Below are positions 51,102 to 59,768 of a DNA stretch of 64,000 bases, one piece after another. Under the pieces are notes generated by a model. The model searched no databases and was not told where the DNA came from. It saw nothing but the letters and a program-made list of their open reading frames with translations. Origin of the DNA: Clostridia bacterium (GTDB lineage: Bacteria; Bacillota; Clostridia; Christensenellales; CAG-138); contig JAFPXD010000007.1 of the NCBI GenBank assembly GCA_017394835.1, positions 62,001 to 126,000 of the forward strand, read 5' to 3'. Within the stretch, counting starts at the first letter, position 1. Every line of letters starts with the position of its first letter. Both the position numbers and the translations under genes were made by a program.

Positions 51102-54100
51102 ATGAGAATTGAGTTGATTGCTGAAATTGACGGACAAAAAGTAAAAGGTTTGTCCCAAATGAAGGCATTAGCCGATAAAGGCAACATTGAAGCTCTTAAC
51201 CTATTGGGCGAATGGATGATGATGGGTTTTGAGTGTTCTCCCGACCCCGATTTTTATGTTTCTTGTTTCAAGGAAGCAGCAAATAAGGGTAACACGCAGG
51301 GTATGCTTAACTTAGCGGTTTGCTATATGGAAGAACGAGGTGTTCCTGCAGATTTCTATGCCGCAGAAAGATGGATAAGAGCTGCTATTGAGGGTGGCGA
51401 TAGAGAGGGTATCGAACTCTTTAAGGAACTCTATCTTACTACCATCGGAAACCACAAGCCAGATGTTCGTGCCTATGTTCGTACTATGAAAGCGTTTGAC
51501 CCGTCGGGATCTTATCTTGGAGAGAGAGTTGGTGGCTTTGAACGCTTCTGGATGAGCGAAGAAGAACTGGAACAACGTCTTATGGCAAATCTTGTTCTTG
51601 GTAGCCGTGGCAAATCTGTAAAAGAGATCCGCAAGATTAAGAATAAACTTACGGATGCAGATATTGAAGGCTATGCTCGTCTCCAGGATATTCACCATGA
51701 TGAAACTGAAGCTGTTGCTGTTAAGAGAGATTATGTCGCAGAAAAAGCCAAGGCTCTCTCTAACTTTAGGGGATTTATTCCTAACGCTGATAGAGAGCAA
51801 CTGTTTATTGCAGTAAGAGCTGTTCATAAACTTGTGCCCGACACAAAAGTAAACAAGGGCGAAGCTGCTAAAAGTAAATTTGGCGGGAAAGTCATCGGGT
51901 TGGCACAGCGTTCCAAGATGGTTAAATCCGAGGATATACAAGGCGTTTTGGATATTCTCTATTCATCGCTTAACTGGAGAACCAAAGCGACATTTGATCT
52001 TGATGATGAACTTTTCAATAAGTTTGAAGACTTCGAAGTTTCCGAACTTCTGAATCTCATCAGCGCTGAGCTTGACCGGATTGAGAATTATGAAATACAA
52101 TCTCGCTTTGATAATTCCAGTAAGAATTGGAAAGCACTTAAAGTGTTAATCACTGAGATTAAGAAAATCGAATATTACAGTTCGGATATTATAACTCAGT
52201 GGGTTTCTCACATCACAGAACAAATCACCGAACTGCAAGACCAAGAAATCAACAATAGGTTCAACAGAAGTCAGAATGATTATTTTGCTGTTGTGGAACT
52301 ATACAACTTTGCCAATGGTTCTGAAGCGACTGTTCCAGTTAAAAAAGCATGGGCTTCAAAATTACACGAAGTCGCAGTTGCTTTGCAACATAGCGAGTTG
52401 GAAAAGCTGTGTTCTGATCTTGAAGGTAAACAGTTGAATGGTTTGTACCATATTGAGACACAGGCAGCAAAGTACGCATTTGATAAAAAGACGTTGTCTT
52501 TGTACCAAGCCCGTATTTCTGAGTTCATTGAAACTGCGCAAAATAAAAATCTTGCAGATAAGCTCAATAATGCTCTAAGCGACTATGATGCGCTCGTTGC
52601 ACTTCATGCCAATGTAACAACATCTACGGAATATCATGCTACTGTCAAGGCAACTTGGCGAGAACAGATTGCCGAAGCAATTAAAACTGTCCAAGAAAAG
52701 GATCTTGCACAGATGTTGTCAGCCATTGATGCGTTGGATTATGCAGAGCTTATTATGTTGTATCAAAAGGCACAACACTATTCTTTCAATAAGGATGTTT
52801 TAAGTGCTGCTATTAAACCTCTCGATGATCTGATTGATAAAAAGGAGCAGACTCATCTTGCGGAACTGTGCAATGGTATAGAAAGCTATAGCCCTTCCAG
52901 GCTTAAAGTGCTTGAAGACAAGATTGTTGCTTTACATTATCGTGATAAGAATACAAAAAAACCGATAGCTCAAATTAGAGGTCTCGTTAAATACAATGGT
53001 GTATTGGAGAAATGTACCCCCAGTCGCCTTGTTAATTACGAACCCGATCAGCTTGACGAGTTGATGAAAGAAGTCCATTTTTCTTCACTCCCTAAAGAAG
53101 AAAAGGAACGTATCTTTGCGTTGATTGCTCAGCAGCGTGAAGCAAATGAAAACTTCGATGCGGAAGTCGCACAAGTGGTTGCTGATTGCAAGAGCGAACT
53201 TCTAAAGTTTGTTAAAGCTGAGTTCTCTACTCTCGAAGAAATTCTATGTGTATTCCCTGACGATTCTACAATGCAGGCACAAACAAAACACATCGACCGA
53301 ACCGAGTGGAGTGATGATGAATTTCCGCTTGTGTATGTAAATAAAGGTAGCCGGTTAGATTGTCTTTTGACAAATAAGGCTATTCGTGGAAATGATAGTT
53401 TTGTTACTCTGTCTGTGTATGACACATTGAAGATCCGCGGTGATAGCTGTAATTTGGTAATTCAAAAAACTGCGGATGGAACTAATACGCTCGCTTGGGG
53501 CAACTCAGAAGCTTGGGATAAGCCCAAGGCTGAAAAGATAGCATTTGCTTTTAATCGTTCTGTTCGCAAGATCAAAGAAATATCGGCTTTTCAGCAAAGT
53601 AAAATCCGTACAATGAAAAACCAACACCAATACGACTCAACGATGTTGGGTAATGATGGTGGGAGTGTGTTTACATCATTTGCTCAAAGGTATAGCCCAT
53701 ATAGCATCATAGACTTTTCTGCAGAGCAGGTTGAGGAAAGCAAAGAAGCGGTTCAGGAAAGCCCCCTTTCCTCTGTTGAGAAAAAGGCAATTTTACATAT
53801 TCTCAACGATGCAGAAAGATATAAACAGCAAGCTTCCGATGCAGTAGAAACCTACGATAAAAATTTCTTAGCCCTGTCTTGTAAGGGTGTGAGAGAGATT
53901 GCGAAGAAGTATCTTGGTATTGTTCCACCAATGATATACAACGACTCTCCAGCAGACTTCCGCAGAGGAATAGATTCTATTAAGGCACAGTATAAAGACA
54001 GTCCTGTTCATAAAGCCGATTATGACGACTTGCTAAAAAACGGCATCTGTATTTTGATGTGCGGCGGTCGTGGCGCAGGTAAAGGTGCATTTTTGATTTT

Positions 54101-55949
54101 CAAAAGATATGAGCTGTACTATTTTGCTGCCGCTGATGTACACGGATCAACCGGATGGGGTATATTGCAGTATGCGAATATAACTAAAATAATGTACAAC
54201 AGGGTTGGTTTTACCCACGCTCCCGAAATCGCTATTTTTGTCAAGGATGACAGTAGACATTATAACGGAGTAAGTGTTACCGGACAGCCTGCTGAAACTG
54301 TTGAAAAAATGGCTACTCTGTGTAGGGAAGTTGTTGACTATTTAGGTGATGAAATCATCATTCGCAAAGACAACGCTCGTGAGGATGACCGCAAGGCTAT
54401 AGCGACGTACTTTGAAAAAGCTCGTAAAGATTTAACTGCGTATTATACTGAGGCTTGGGAATCTATAATTCTCGCATCTGGTTCATTGACACAGGCTCAA
54501 TTTAGCGAGTATTTGAACAAGTGCATCGAATATGAAATTCAGTATTATGAGGCTCATCCATTGAAGCTTTCATATGATTATTACACTATTAAAAAGCCGA
54601 GAAGATATACAGGAAAACAAGCAAACACGACTTCTCAAAATGTTTCTGTACAAAAGCCTGCTACGCCAGCCGATATTAAGCAGATTGCTATCAAAGACAA
54701 GGTACAGTTGAAGCGCATGGCAGATCAGTTGGGCATTGCACACGTTCTTGATTTTGACAATGTGGATATACAAACCTTCTTAAACAACAATCCTGGATAT
54801 GCTGACTCCGGTACAGTTGTGAAAGCAGGAGAATATGGAATTGTCCTTTTGAAAAATCTACCCGAACCGCTGTTGCTTACAAACACCGCTTACTACACAG
54901 CCCTTAGCCATTTTGGAAAAACGGACTTGTATCATTCGAATCCTTTGATTACAGGTATTCCCTTTAACAAGTACAAGGTTGTTAGTTCCAAGGTGTTCAA
55001 AACAAATGCTCTGAAATACGATTATAGAGAGACGATAAACGGTGTTACCCCGCACATGGAAGGCGAAATTCCATCCAACTTAGACAAGGATACTTTGGAA
55101 AGAGTTTTGCAATTCTTAAACTATGCCGCTTATGGCACTCAACCTACCATAAGTGAAAAGCCTACAACGCCCCAAGTCGCCACGACGACCAATACGCAAA
55201 CAAGCGGCTTTGCTGATCTTATTCAGAAGGGGCTTGGACATCTGCAGAGAAATCTATCCGAATTGAAAGATAGCGAAGTTGGCGAGGCTATGTTGGCTCT
55301 TACGCTCAAACATTCTACGAGAGGTTATCTCGCAGTAGGAACGGAATCTTTCAATAGCAAAATTGGAAAGGCAAAGGCGGCTTACGCAAAGGTTCCTATA
55401 GGGGAGAGAGTTCTTGTTATGGCTGATGACACAATCTTCGGAAGTGCAAAAGAGGGCTTTGTTTTAACCGACAAGCACATCTACATCAACATTTCCGGTT
55501 GCAAGAACAAGTGTATCGCAATAGCAGATATAACAAGCGTGTATAGCACTCGTAGAACCGGTTTTACTTACATTATGGTTTCTGCTCCCAGCGGAAACTA
55601 TTGTATGTCTTGTCGTTCTGTGATAGCCGATGGGGAGGCTTGCAAAAACTTTTTGTATGAGTTGATCCATTACCTCAACCCGAATTGTTTATTGGGAAAT
55701 GGCGCTCCCGTTGGTAACGTGCCAACTGCTCCCGTTACACCAACTCCTGCTCAAACGGTGGCATCCCCAGGAAGTACACCTAATGTCTCAAAGTGGCAAT
55801 GTAATTGCGGAAACATTAACTCTGGAAAATTCTGTTCTAAGTGTGGAAGTAAAAAAGAAGATGGCACACCATTGTGGACGTGTTCTTGTGGCTCTGTGAA
55901 TGATGGCAAGTTCTGTCCCAAGTGTGGCTCGCCTAAGAAGGAGGAATAA
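51102..55949 (+). CDS. giant Sel1/coiled-coil/PH-like/zinc-ribbon protein
   Basis: 1615 residues. Order: Sel1 repeats (about 15-115; IEALNLLGEWMMMG, TQGMLNLAVCYMEERG); a long helical region with repeated units of the type LxxxIxALDYAELIMLYQKA (about 350-700); two PH-like beta domains (around GKGAFLIFKRYELYYFAAA near residue 990, and VLVMADDTIFGSAKEGFVLTDKHIYI near 1440-1530); then two zinc ribbons in the last 50 residues (WQCNCGNINSGKFCSKCG and WTCSCGSVNDGKFCPKCG). GGRGAGKG near 985 resembles Walker A but probably belongs to the first PH-like strand. Likely a scaffold binding membrane or protein partners. Confidence 0.85.
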   Translation: MRIELIAEIDGQKVKGLSQMKALADKGNIEALNLLGEWMMMGFECSPDPDFYVSCFKEAANKGNTQGMLNLAVCYMEERGVPADFYAAERWIRAAIEGGDREGIELFKELYLTTIGNHKPDVRAYVRTMKAFDPSGSYLGERVGGFERFWMSEEELEQRLMANLVLGSRGKSVKEIRKIKNKLTDADIEGYARLQDIHHDETEAVAVKRDYVAEKAKALSNFRGFIPNADREQLFIAVRAVHKLVPDTKVNKGEAAKSKFGGKVIGLAQRSKMVKSEDIQGVLDILYSSLNWRTKATFDLDDELFNKFEDFEVSELLNLISAELDRIENYEIQSRFDNSSKNWKALKVLITEIKKIEYYSSDIITQWVSHITEQITELQDQEINNRFNRSQNDYFAVVELYNFANGSEATVPVKKAWASKLHEVAVALQHSELEKLCSDLEGKQLNGLYHIETQAAKYAFDKKTLSLYQARISEFIETAQNKNLADKLNNALSDYDALVALHANVTTSTEYHATVKATWREQIAEAIKTVQEKDLAQMLSAIDALDYAELIMLYQKAQHYSFNKDVLSAAIKPLDDLIDKKEQTHLAELCNGIESYSPSRLKVLEDKIVALHYRDKNTKKPIAQIRGLVKYNGVLEKCTPSRLVNYEPDQLDELMKEVHFSSLPKEEKERIFALIAQQREANENFDAEVAQVVADCKSELLKFVKAEFSTLEEILCVFPDDSTMQAQTKHIDRTEWSDDEFPLVYVNKGSRLDCLLTNKAIRGNDSFVTLSVYDTLKIRGDSCNLVIQKTADGTNTLAWGNSEAWDKPKAEKIAFAFNRSVRKIKEISAFQQSKIRTMKNQHQYDSTMLGNDGGSVFTSFAQRYSPYSIIDFSAEQVEESKEAVQESPLSSVEKKAILHILNDAERYKQQASDAVETYDKNFLALSCKGVREIAKKYLGIVPPMIYNDSPADFRRGIDSIKAQYKDSPVHKADYDDLLKNGICILMCGGRGAGKGAFLIFKRYELYYFAAADVHGSTGWGILQYANITKIMYNRVGFTHAPEIAIFVKDDSRHYNGVSVTGQPAETVEKMATLCREVVDYLGDEIIIRKDNAREDDRKAIATYFEKARKDLTAYYTEAWESIILASGSLTQAQFSEYLNKCIEYEIQYYEAHPLKLSYDYYTIKKPRRYTGKQANTTSQNVSVQKPATPADIKQIAIKDKVQLKRMADQLGIAHVLDFDNVDIQTFLNNNPGYADSGTVVKAGEYGIVLLKNLPEPLLLTNTAYYTALSHFGKTDLYHSNPLITGIPFNKYKVVSSKVFKTNALKYDYRETINGVTPHMEGEIPSNLDKDTLERVLQFLNYAAYGTQPTISEKPTTPQVATTTNTQTSGFADLIQKGLGHLQRNLSELKDSEVGEAMLALTLKHSTRGYLAVGTESFNSKIGKAKAAYAKVPIGERVLVMADDTIFGSAKEGFVLTDKHIYINISGCKNKCIAIADITSVYSTRRTGFTYIMVSAPSGNYCMSCRSVIADGEACKNFLYELIHYLNPNCLLGNGAPVGNVPTAPVTPTPAQTVASPGSTPNVSKWQCNCGNINSGKFCSKCGSKKEDGTPLWTCSCGSVNDGKFCPKCGSPKKEE

Positions 55950-55952
55950 ATT

Positions 55953-56277
55953 ATGAAGTTTTGAGAAAACTGCGGAACACAGTTAGAATATAATGCTGTA
56001 TTCTGCGAAGAATGTGGTGCAAAGCAAGAGTCTGTTCAGCAGCCTCAGCCCGAAGTTGTCCGCAAGCTGTACTCCCGCAAAGAAGCAGATTGCAGGCTGA
56101 CTCTTGGTCGTGCTGTTGTTCGTTTGCTCCCCGTTAATCTTGTTTGAGCTTATTTGGTGGCTTCCGGATCTTCTTTTCACGATTGTCTTTTTCGGTGTGC
56201 AGCTTGTTATACTCGTTACTATGTGGAGAAAGCGCACTTGGAAAACTTGGGTTAAGTTGATGTGGACTCTCGCTTAA
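55953..56277 (+). pseudogene. zinc-ribbon membrane protein with TGA at codon 4 and a frameshift
   Basis: ATG 55953 reads M-K-F-stop, then ENCGTQLEYNAVFCEECGAKQ. The expected start of this family is MKFCENCG, so the TGA (55962-55964) stands exactly at the first zinc-ligand cysteine. Near 56140 the frame shifts and continues as a hydrophobic helix (PDLLFTIVFFGVQLVILVTM) to a stop at 56277. Two independent lesions make it a pseudogene or, less likely, a sequence of poor quality. It follows the giant gene by 3 bases. Confidence 0.8.
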
Positions 56278-56332
56278 ATCATTATGCTCTTTATCTAAAA
56301 TATAATTTTAACCATACTTGGAGGTGAATAAG

Positions 56333-56596
56333 ATGGGATTGTTCGGAAAGAGTAAAAAGGAAAAAGAGCTTGAGATGCAAAACAAACTTCTCAAGGAAAT
56401 GCTTGCACAGCAATCTGCTCCTAAAGCAAAAGCACCCGCAAAGGAAAAGCAGGTTGTATGGCAGTGCAGATATTGTGGCGTCAAGAATACAAGATGGCAG
56501 TCTAATGGTATGCCGGACCCCGGTATCTGTAATAAAAACGGAAAAATGGGCGGACCCAAAGGACCTCATCGCTGGGTCAGAATTATGACAAAGTGA
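56333..56596 (+). CDS. small zinc-finger protein at the end of the cargo operon
   Basis: 87 residues from ATG 56333 (GGAGGTGAATAAG). Start MGLFGKSKKEKELEM, a basic helix, then a Pro/Ala/Lys linker and a CRYCG...C...H pattern (VVWQCRYCGVKNTRWQ ... GPHRWV). Related in style to the zinc ribbons of the giant protein. A strong terminator follows. Confidence 0.75.
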   Translation: MGLFGKSKKEKELEMQNKLLKEMLAQQSAPKAKAPAKEKQVVWQCRYCGVKNTRWQSNGMPDPGICNKNGKMGGPKGPHRWVRIMTK

Positions 56597-56647
56597 TAAA
56601 GCGCTTTTTGTAATCAAGCAAGAACAATTACATAAATCTATGACAAA

Positions 56648-56699
56648 GCTCCCTTTGTGATGCGGTGAAAATTTGCCGTGTTACAAAGGGAGTTTTTTG
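56648..56699 (+). terminator. terminator of the element 3 cargo operon
   Basis: GCTCCCTTTGT / ACAAAGGGAG outer stem with an inner paired region (GCGG/CCGT) and a T6 tract at 56693-56698. Confidence 0.88.
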
Positions 56700-56767
56700 C
56701 TCTGACACCCATCTGTCTTGTTTGGTAGATATAATATATTCAGAGAGATTCCAAAGGAGACAAGATT

Positions 56768-56808
56768 ATGTTTTGGATCATTGTGATTATCATTGTTGCA
56801 CTAATATC
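56768..56808 (+). pseudogene. 5' stub of a membrane (SPFH-like?) gene
   Basis: After AAAGGAGACAAGATT the ATG at 56768 starts MFWIIVIIIVALIS, a single membrane anchor as found at the N-terminus of SPFH/stomatin-like proteins. From about 56806 the coherent reading passes to another frame and another protein (VirB4), so only the first 14 codons remain. The SPFH identity is a guess from the anchor and from zinc-ribbon/PH neighbours. Confidence 0.5.
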
Positions 56809-57249
56809 TTTGAGGGCTGGTGTGATTTCCTTAATTACTTTGACAGCTCCGTTAAGTTCCAGTTGTCGTTTATGAATATGGCGGCAAACAAGGACACCTA
56901 CGGTCAGAGTATTGAAATTCCCACACAGGGCGACGATTTCGATAACATCCGTGAGGAATACACGGATATGCTCCGTAGTCAGCTTGCCCGTGGCAACAAC
57001 GGTCTTATCAAGACCAAGTATCTGACTTTCGGTATCGAAGCTGCCAACGTGAGAGAAGCAAAACCTCGTCTCGACCGTATTGAGACCGATCTGCTCAACA
57101 ACTTCAAGAGGCTCGGTGTAGCGGCTGAACCCTTGAACGGCAAACAGCGTTTGACTCTCATGCACGGGATGTTCCACATCGACGAGCATACAGATTTCAA
57201 CTTTGAGTGGGAGTGGCTCGTTCCGAGTGGGCTTTCCGTTAAAGACTTT
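56806..57249 (+). pseudogene. internal fragment of a VirB4/TraE-type conjugation ATPase
   Basis: A frame without start reads IFEGWCDFLNYFDSS, IPTQGDDFDNIREEYT, GNNGLIKTKYLTFGIEA, RLDRIETDLLNNFKRLG and ends in WEWLVPSGLSVKDF. This is the N-terminal-middle part of Tn916-type VirB4 proteins, about 148 of 800 residues, without Walker motifs. Both ends are abrupt joins to unrelated DNA. It is the only trace of a transfer apparatus in the window. Confidence 0.85.
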
Positions 57250-57363
57250 ACTATTTATGCTGTTCTCAATTTATTATGGCTATCAACAACGCAGCAACAA
57301 TTGTAACTACCATTATGATAGCACAAGCTTTTGCAAGCGTAATAAATAAGCCTACACCAGTAA

Positions 57364-57801
57364 TCCATCTACTGGGCAAAGACAGTACACCTATTTGCCG
57401 ACATTATTAATTCAGATGAAGTTATAGTTAGGGCTATGTCATACAGCGTAGCCATGTTCACTTTTGCGCTTATGGAAAAAGTATTGCGCAGCATGTATTT
57501 TTATGAAACAAGCGGAAAGCTGTATGTATCTCAGAACAATGCTACCATGGGGACGCTCCTTAGCGAAAGCAATAGTTTTATGAATGTTATTTTTGGAGCT
57601 GACCATATCAAGCATCTGGCTTTTTTTATACTGAGAGACCAGGAAAGTCAGGTAGGCGAGAATATGCGTAATTCTCTCGCACATTGGTCAGGGCTGACGC
57701 CTAACGAGCTGGAACCATATTTTGCAGCAAAAGCGATTTGGCTGTTCACCGATGTAGTAAACGCAGTATTGCTACACTATATGGAAAAAGCAGAGCAATA
57801 A
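57364..57801 (+). pseudogene. 3' fragment of a DUF4209-like HEPN protein
   Basis: The frame from 57364 reads SIYWAKTVHLFADIINSDE...LMEKVLRSMYFYE...GENMRNSLAHWSG and ends at 57801. RNSLAH fits the HEPN-type motif at the C-terminus of DUF4209 proteins. An ATG at 57436 has no ribosome site. A short frame just upstream (from 57276) may be another part of the same gene, out of frame. Confidence 0.6.
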
Positions 57802-57848
57802 GATAAATGTTGGGCCGCGCTGTTAGAGCGCGGCCCTTTGTCATTCTG

Positions 57849-58244
57849 TTATGCGAGAACGATCTCGCGCAAGACCTGCTCTTCAGCGCGGGCGCGGCAG
57901 GAGTTCATGGCGCGGATCCAACCGAGCTGGTCGCGGGCCTTGAGCTCTTCGGTCACGCCCTCGGCGCGGGCGAGCTGAGTGGTGATGAGCTCGATCTGCT
58001 CCTTCGCCTCGCGGTCAATGTCCATAAGGTGTTGTTTGAGATTCCCGTTCATGAGGAACTCGGCAAAGTCACCTTTCCGGTGTTCCTCGAGGAAGCGCTT
58101 ACACATACGGCCATAGCAGCCGATATCGCCTTCGGGCTCCTCGGGGGCTATGAGGCGTGGGAAGTAGTAATCTCCGACGAGATCGTAGGTGAGGCCGTTA
58201 GTCTCGTCATAAACGGTTGCGGGCAGTTCAGTGTTGGTGTTCAT
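57849..58244 (-). CDS. TnpV-like protein, element 3
   Basis: 131 residues from ATG 58244 (AAAGGAGAATCATT). Same family as 39066-39464: IGCYGRMCKRFLEEHRKG and ARAEGVTEELKARDQLGWIRA. Overlaps the relaxase end by 17 bases. Last backbone gene on this side; broken cargo begins right after it. Confidence 0.8.
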   Translation of the reverse strand: MNTNTELPATVYDETNGLTYDLVGDYYFPRLIAPEEPEGDIGCYGRMCKRFLEEHRKGDFAEFLMNGNLKQHLMDIDREAKEQIELITTQLARAEGVTEELKARDQLGWIRAMNSCRARAEEQVLREIVLA

Positions 58245-59406
58245 AATGATTCTCCTTTCGGTTTTGTTCGTAGTTGTGTTGCTTTTCTCTCGCCTCCGCG
58301 ACGAGCCCTTCGACGTATTCGTCGCCGAAGACCCTGCGGAGGAGAGCGTAGTCACGGGTCTGTTTGTGTAAGTCATCGTTCTTCTCTTCGAGCGAAGCAA
58401 GCCGCTCTTCCAGCCGGCGGTTCTCGTTTTCGAGTTCCTCGTTCTCGCCACGCAGCAGGGCGATCTTGTCCCACGCCTTCACGCAGGTGACGAGCACCGT
58501 GCGCACGAGATCCTTGAGTCTCTGCACGAGAGGGACGACGAACCGCTCGCGGTAGGTCTTCGCGCTCATGAGCTTCGGCGGTTCGGGGACCGCATAATCC
58601 TCATCGCGGCTGAGCTTGTACTCCAGCCCTTCGAGCTTCTCCTCGGCAGTGTCTGCGCTTTCGAGCCGGCGCTGTACCTCGGAGAGCTCGCCCTGCTTTG
58701 CGGCAAGCTCGGCTTCGAGCGCGGCGAGTTCCTTCGCCCGCTCCTGCTTCTTGAAGTCGAGCACGGAGAGGTGCTCCTCGTGCGTGCCCTTCTGCTCCCA
58801 CTCGATGCCGTAACGCTCCATCACGGCGGCGAGGGCCTGTTTCTCGGACTCCGCCCACTGCGCCCACTCGGTCGCGCCGCGCGTGCCGCCCGTGAAGCCC
58901 TGCGCGGCGAGCGCCTGCTTTAGGGAAACGCGGGTGTCGAGGCCGCGCTTGCTGCCGGTCGTGAACGGGACGAAATCGATGTGGATATGCGGCGTCGCTT
59001 CGTCCATATGGATGTGAGCGGAGTACACGCGAAGGTTCGGATTGCGGGCCTGAAAGCCGCGGTAGTACTCATCCAGCACCTCCTTTGCCAGCTCGCCGTT
59101 TTCCGTTCCGGAGGCCATATTGTCCATATCGCCGATCTGCAGTATGATCTCGTGGAACAGCTTCTCCTGATGGCTTCCCCGGATCTTCTCATAGTAATCG
59201 GGAATGATCCGGTCCTTCCGTTTCTGTTTGGCGTTGTAGCGCTCAAGCGCTTCGTCGAAGAGGTCGTGATAAACCTTTTTGAGGGGTTCATCGATGTAAC
59301 TGATGTTGTATCGGGTGCGGGAGCCGTCCACATTCTCCGCTATGAACTTGCGGCTGTTGTGGCTGGCGGAGCCCTTCCCGATCATTGCGCATATTGTTCT
59401 TCTCAT
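58228..59406 (-). CDS. MobV relaxase, element 3
   Basis: 392 residues, same length as the element 2 protein. Motif YSAHIHMDEATPHIHIDFV with the HxDEATPHxH signature; C-terminal coiled coil (about 200-380). The N-terminal 200 residues differ from the element 2 relaxase at only a few positions, the coiled coil at more. Since the oriT-like block is identical, either relaxase could work on both elements. Confidence 0.92.
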   Translation of the reverse strand: MRRTICAMIGKGSASHNSRKFIAENVDGSRTRYNISYIDEPLKKVYHDLFDEALERYNAKQKRKDRIIPDYYEKIRGSHQEKLFHEIILQIGDMDNMASGTENGELAKEVLDEYYRGFQARNPNLRVYSAHIHMDEATPHIHIDFVPFTTGSKRGLDTRVSLKQALAAQGFTGGTRGATEWAQWAESEKQALAAVMERYGIEWEQKGTHEEHLSVLDFKKQERAKELAALEAELAAKQGELSEVQRRLESADTAEEKLEGLEYKLSRDEDYAVPEPPKLMSAKTYRERFVVPLVQRLKDLVRTVLVTCVKAWDKIALLRGENEELENENRRLEERLASLEEKNDDLHKQTRDYALLRRVFGDEYVEGLVAEAREKQHNYEQNRKENHYEHQH

Positions 59407-59425
59407 GAAATGTACCCGGCGGTTA

Positions 59426-59512
59426 ATGCCTTTGTTACTTTCTGCGAAAGTAACGCAAAAGCACTTTTGTCAGTCTTCGCCCGCCAAAAGTGCTGTTGCG
59501 CCCTGCGGGGCC
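59426..59512. other. candidate oriT, element 3
   Basis: Identical over 87 bases to 40650-40736, with the same two inverted repeats upstream of the relaxase gene. Flanking sequence differs, so this block is under selection or was exchanged recently. Confidence 0.7.
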
Positions 59513-59622
59513 GGCCCTGCCCATCGAAGGAGCGGAGGGGAAGCACTCTGCCTCCGCCCCTTCTTGAATAACGGGCTTCCTCGATAAACTCACCGCATCG
59601 CCCTGGTGGGTTTATCGCCACG

Positions 59623-59768
59623 CGTGACGCTCAGGGATATTTCAGCGTCACGCTGATTTACCCATACACAGCAAGGCTTTTTGAGGCCAAAAACCCCGCG
59701 CGTGACGCTCCGTGACGCTAAATTTGATAGTATGCAAATCAGCGTCACGAGCGTCACGGAGCGTCACC
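59623..59768. repeat. array of AGCGTCACG nonamers (iteron-like), element 3
   Basis: Reverse copies at 59623, 59701 and 59711; forward copies at 59644, 59741 and 59750, and a seventh at 59760 with one mismatch in the last base. Order and spacing are the same as in element 2 (within one base for the inner copies), with the same AT-rich centre, and the last copy again overlaps the repA stop. Confidence 0.75.

Noticed and set aside
54050..54100. Walker A motif in the giant protein (GGRGAGKG)
   Set aside because: No Walker B or other NTPase motif follows at suitable distance; the region reads better as strands of a PH-like domain.
55953..55964. Selenocysteine at the in-frame TGA
   Set aside because: The downstream stem is only 5 bp and the gene also has a frameshift, so decay is the simpler reading.
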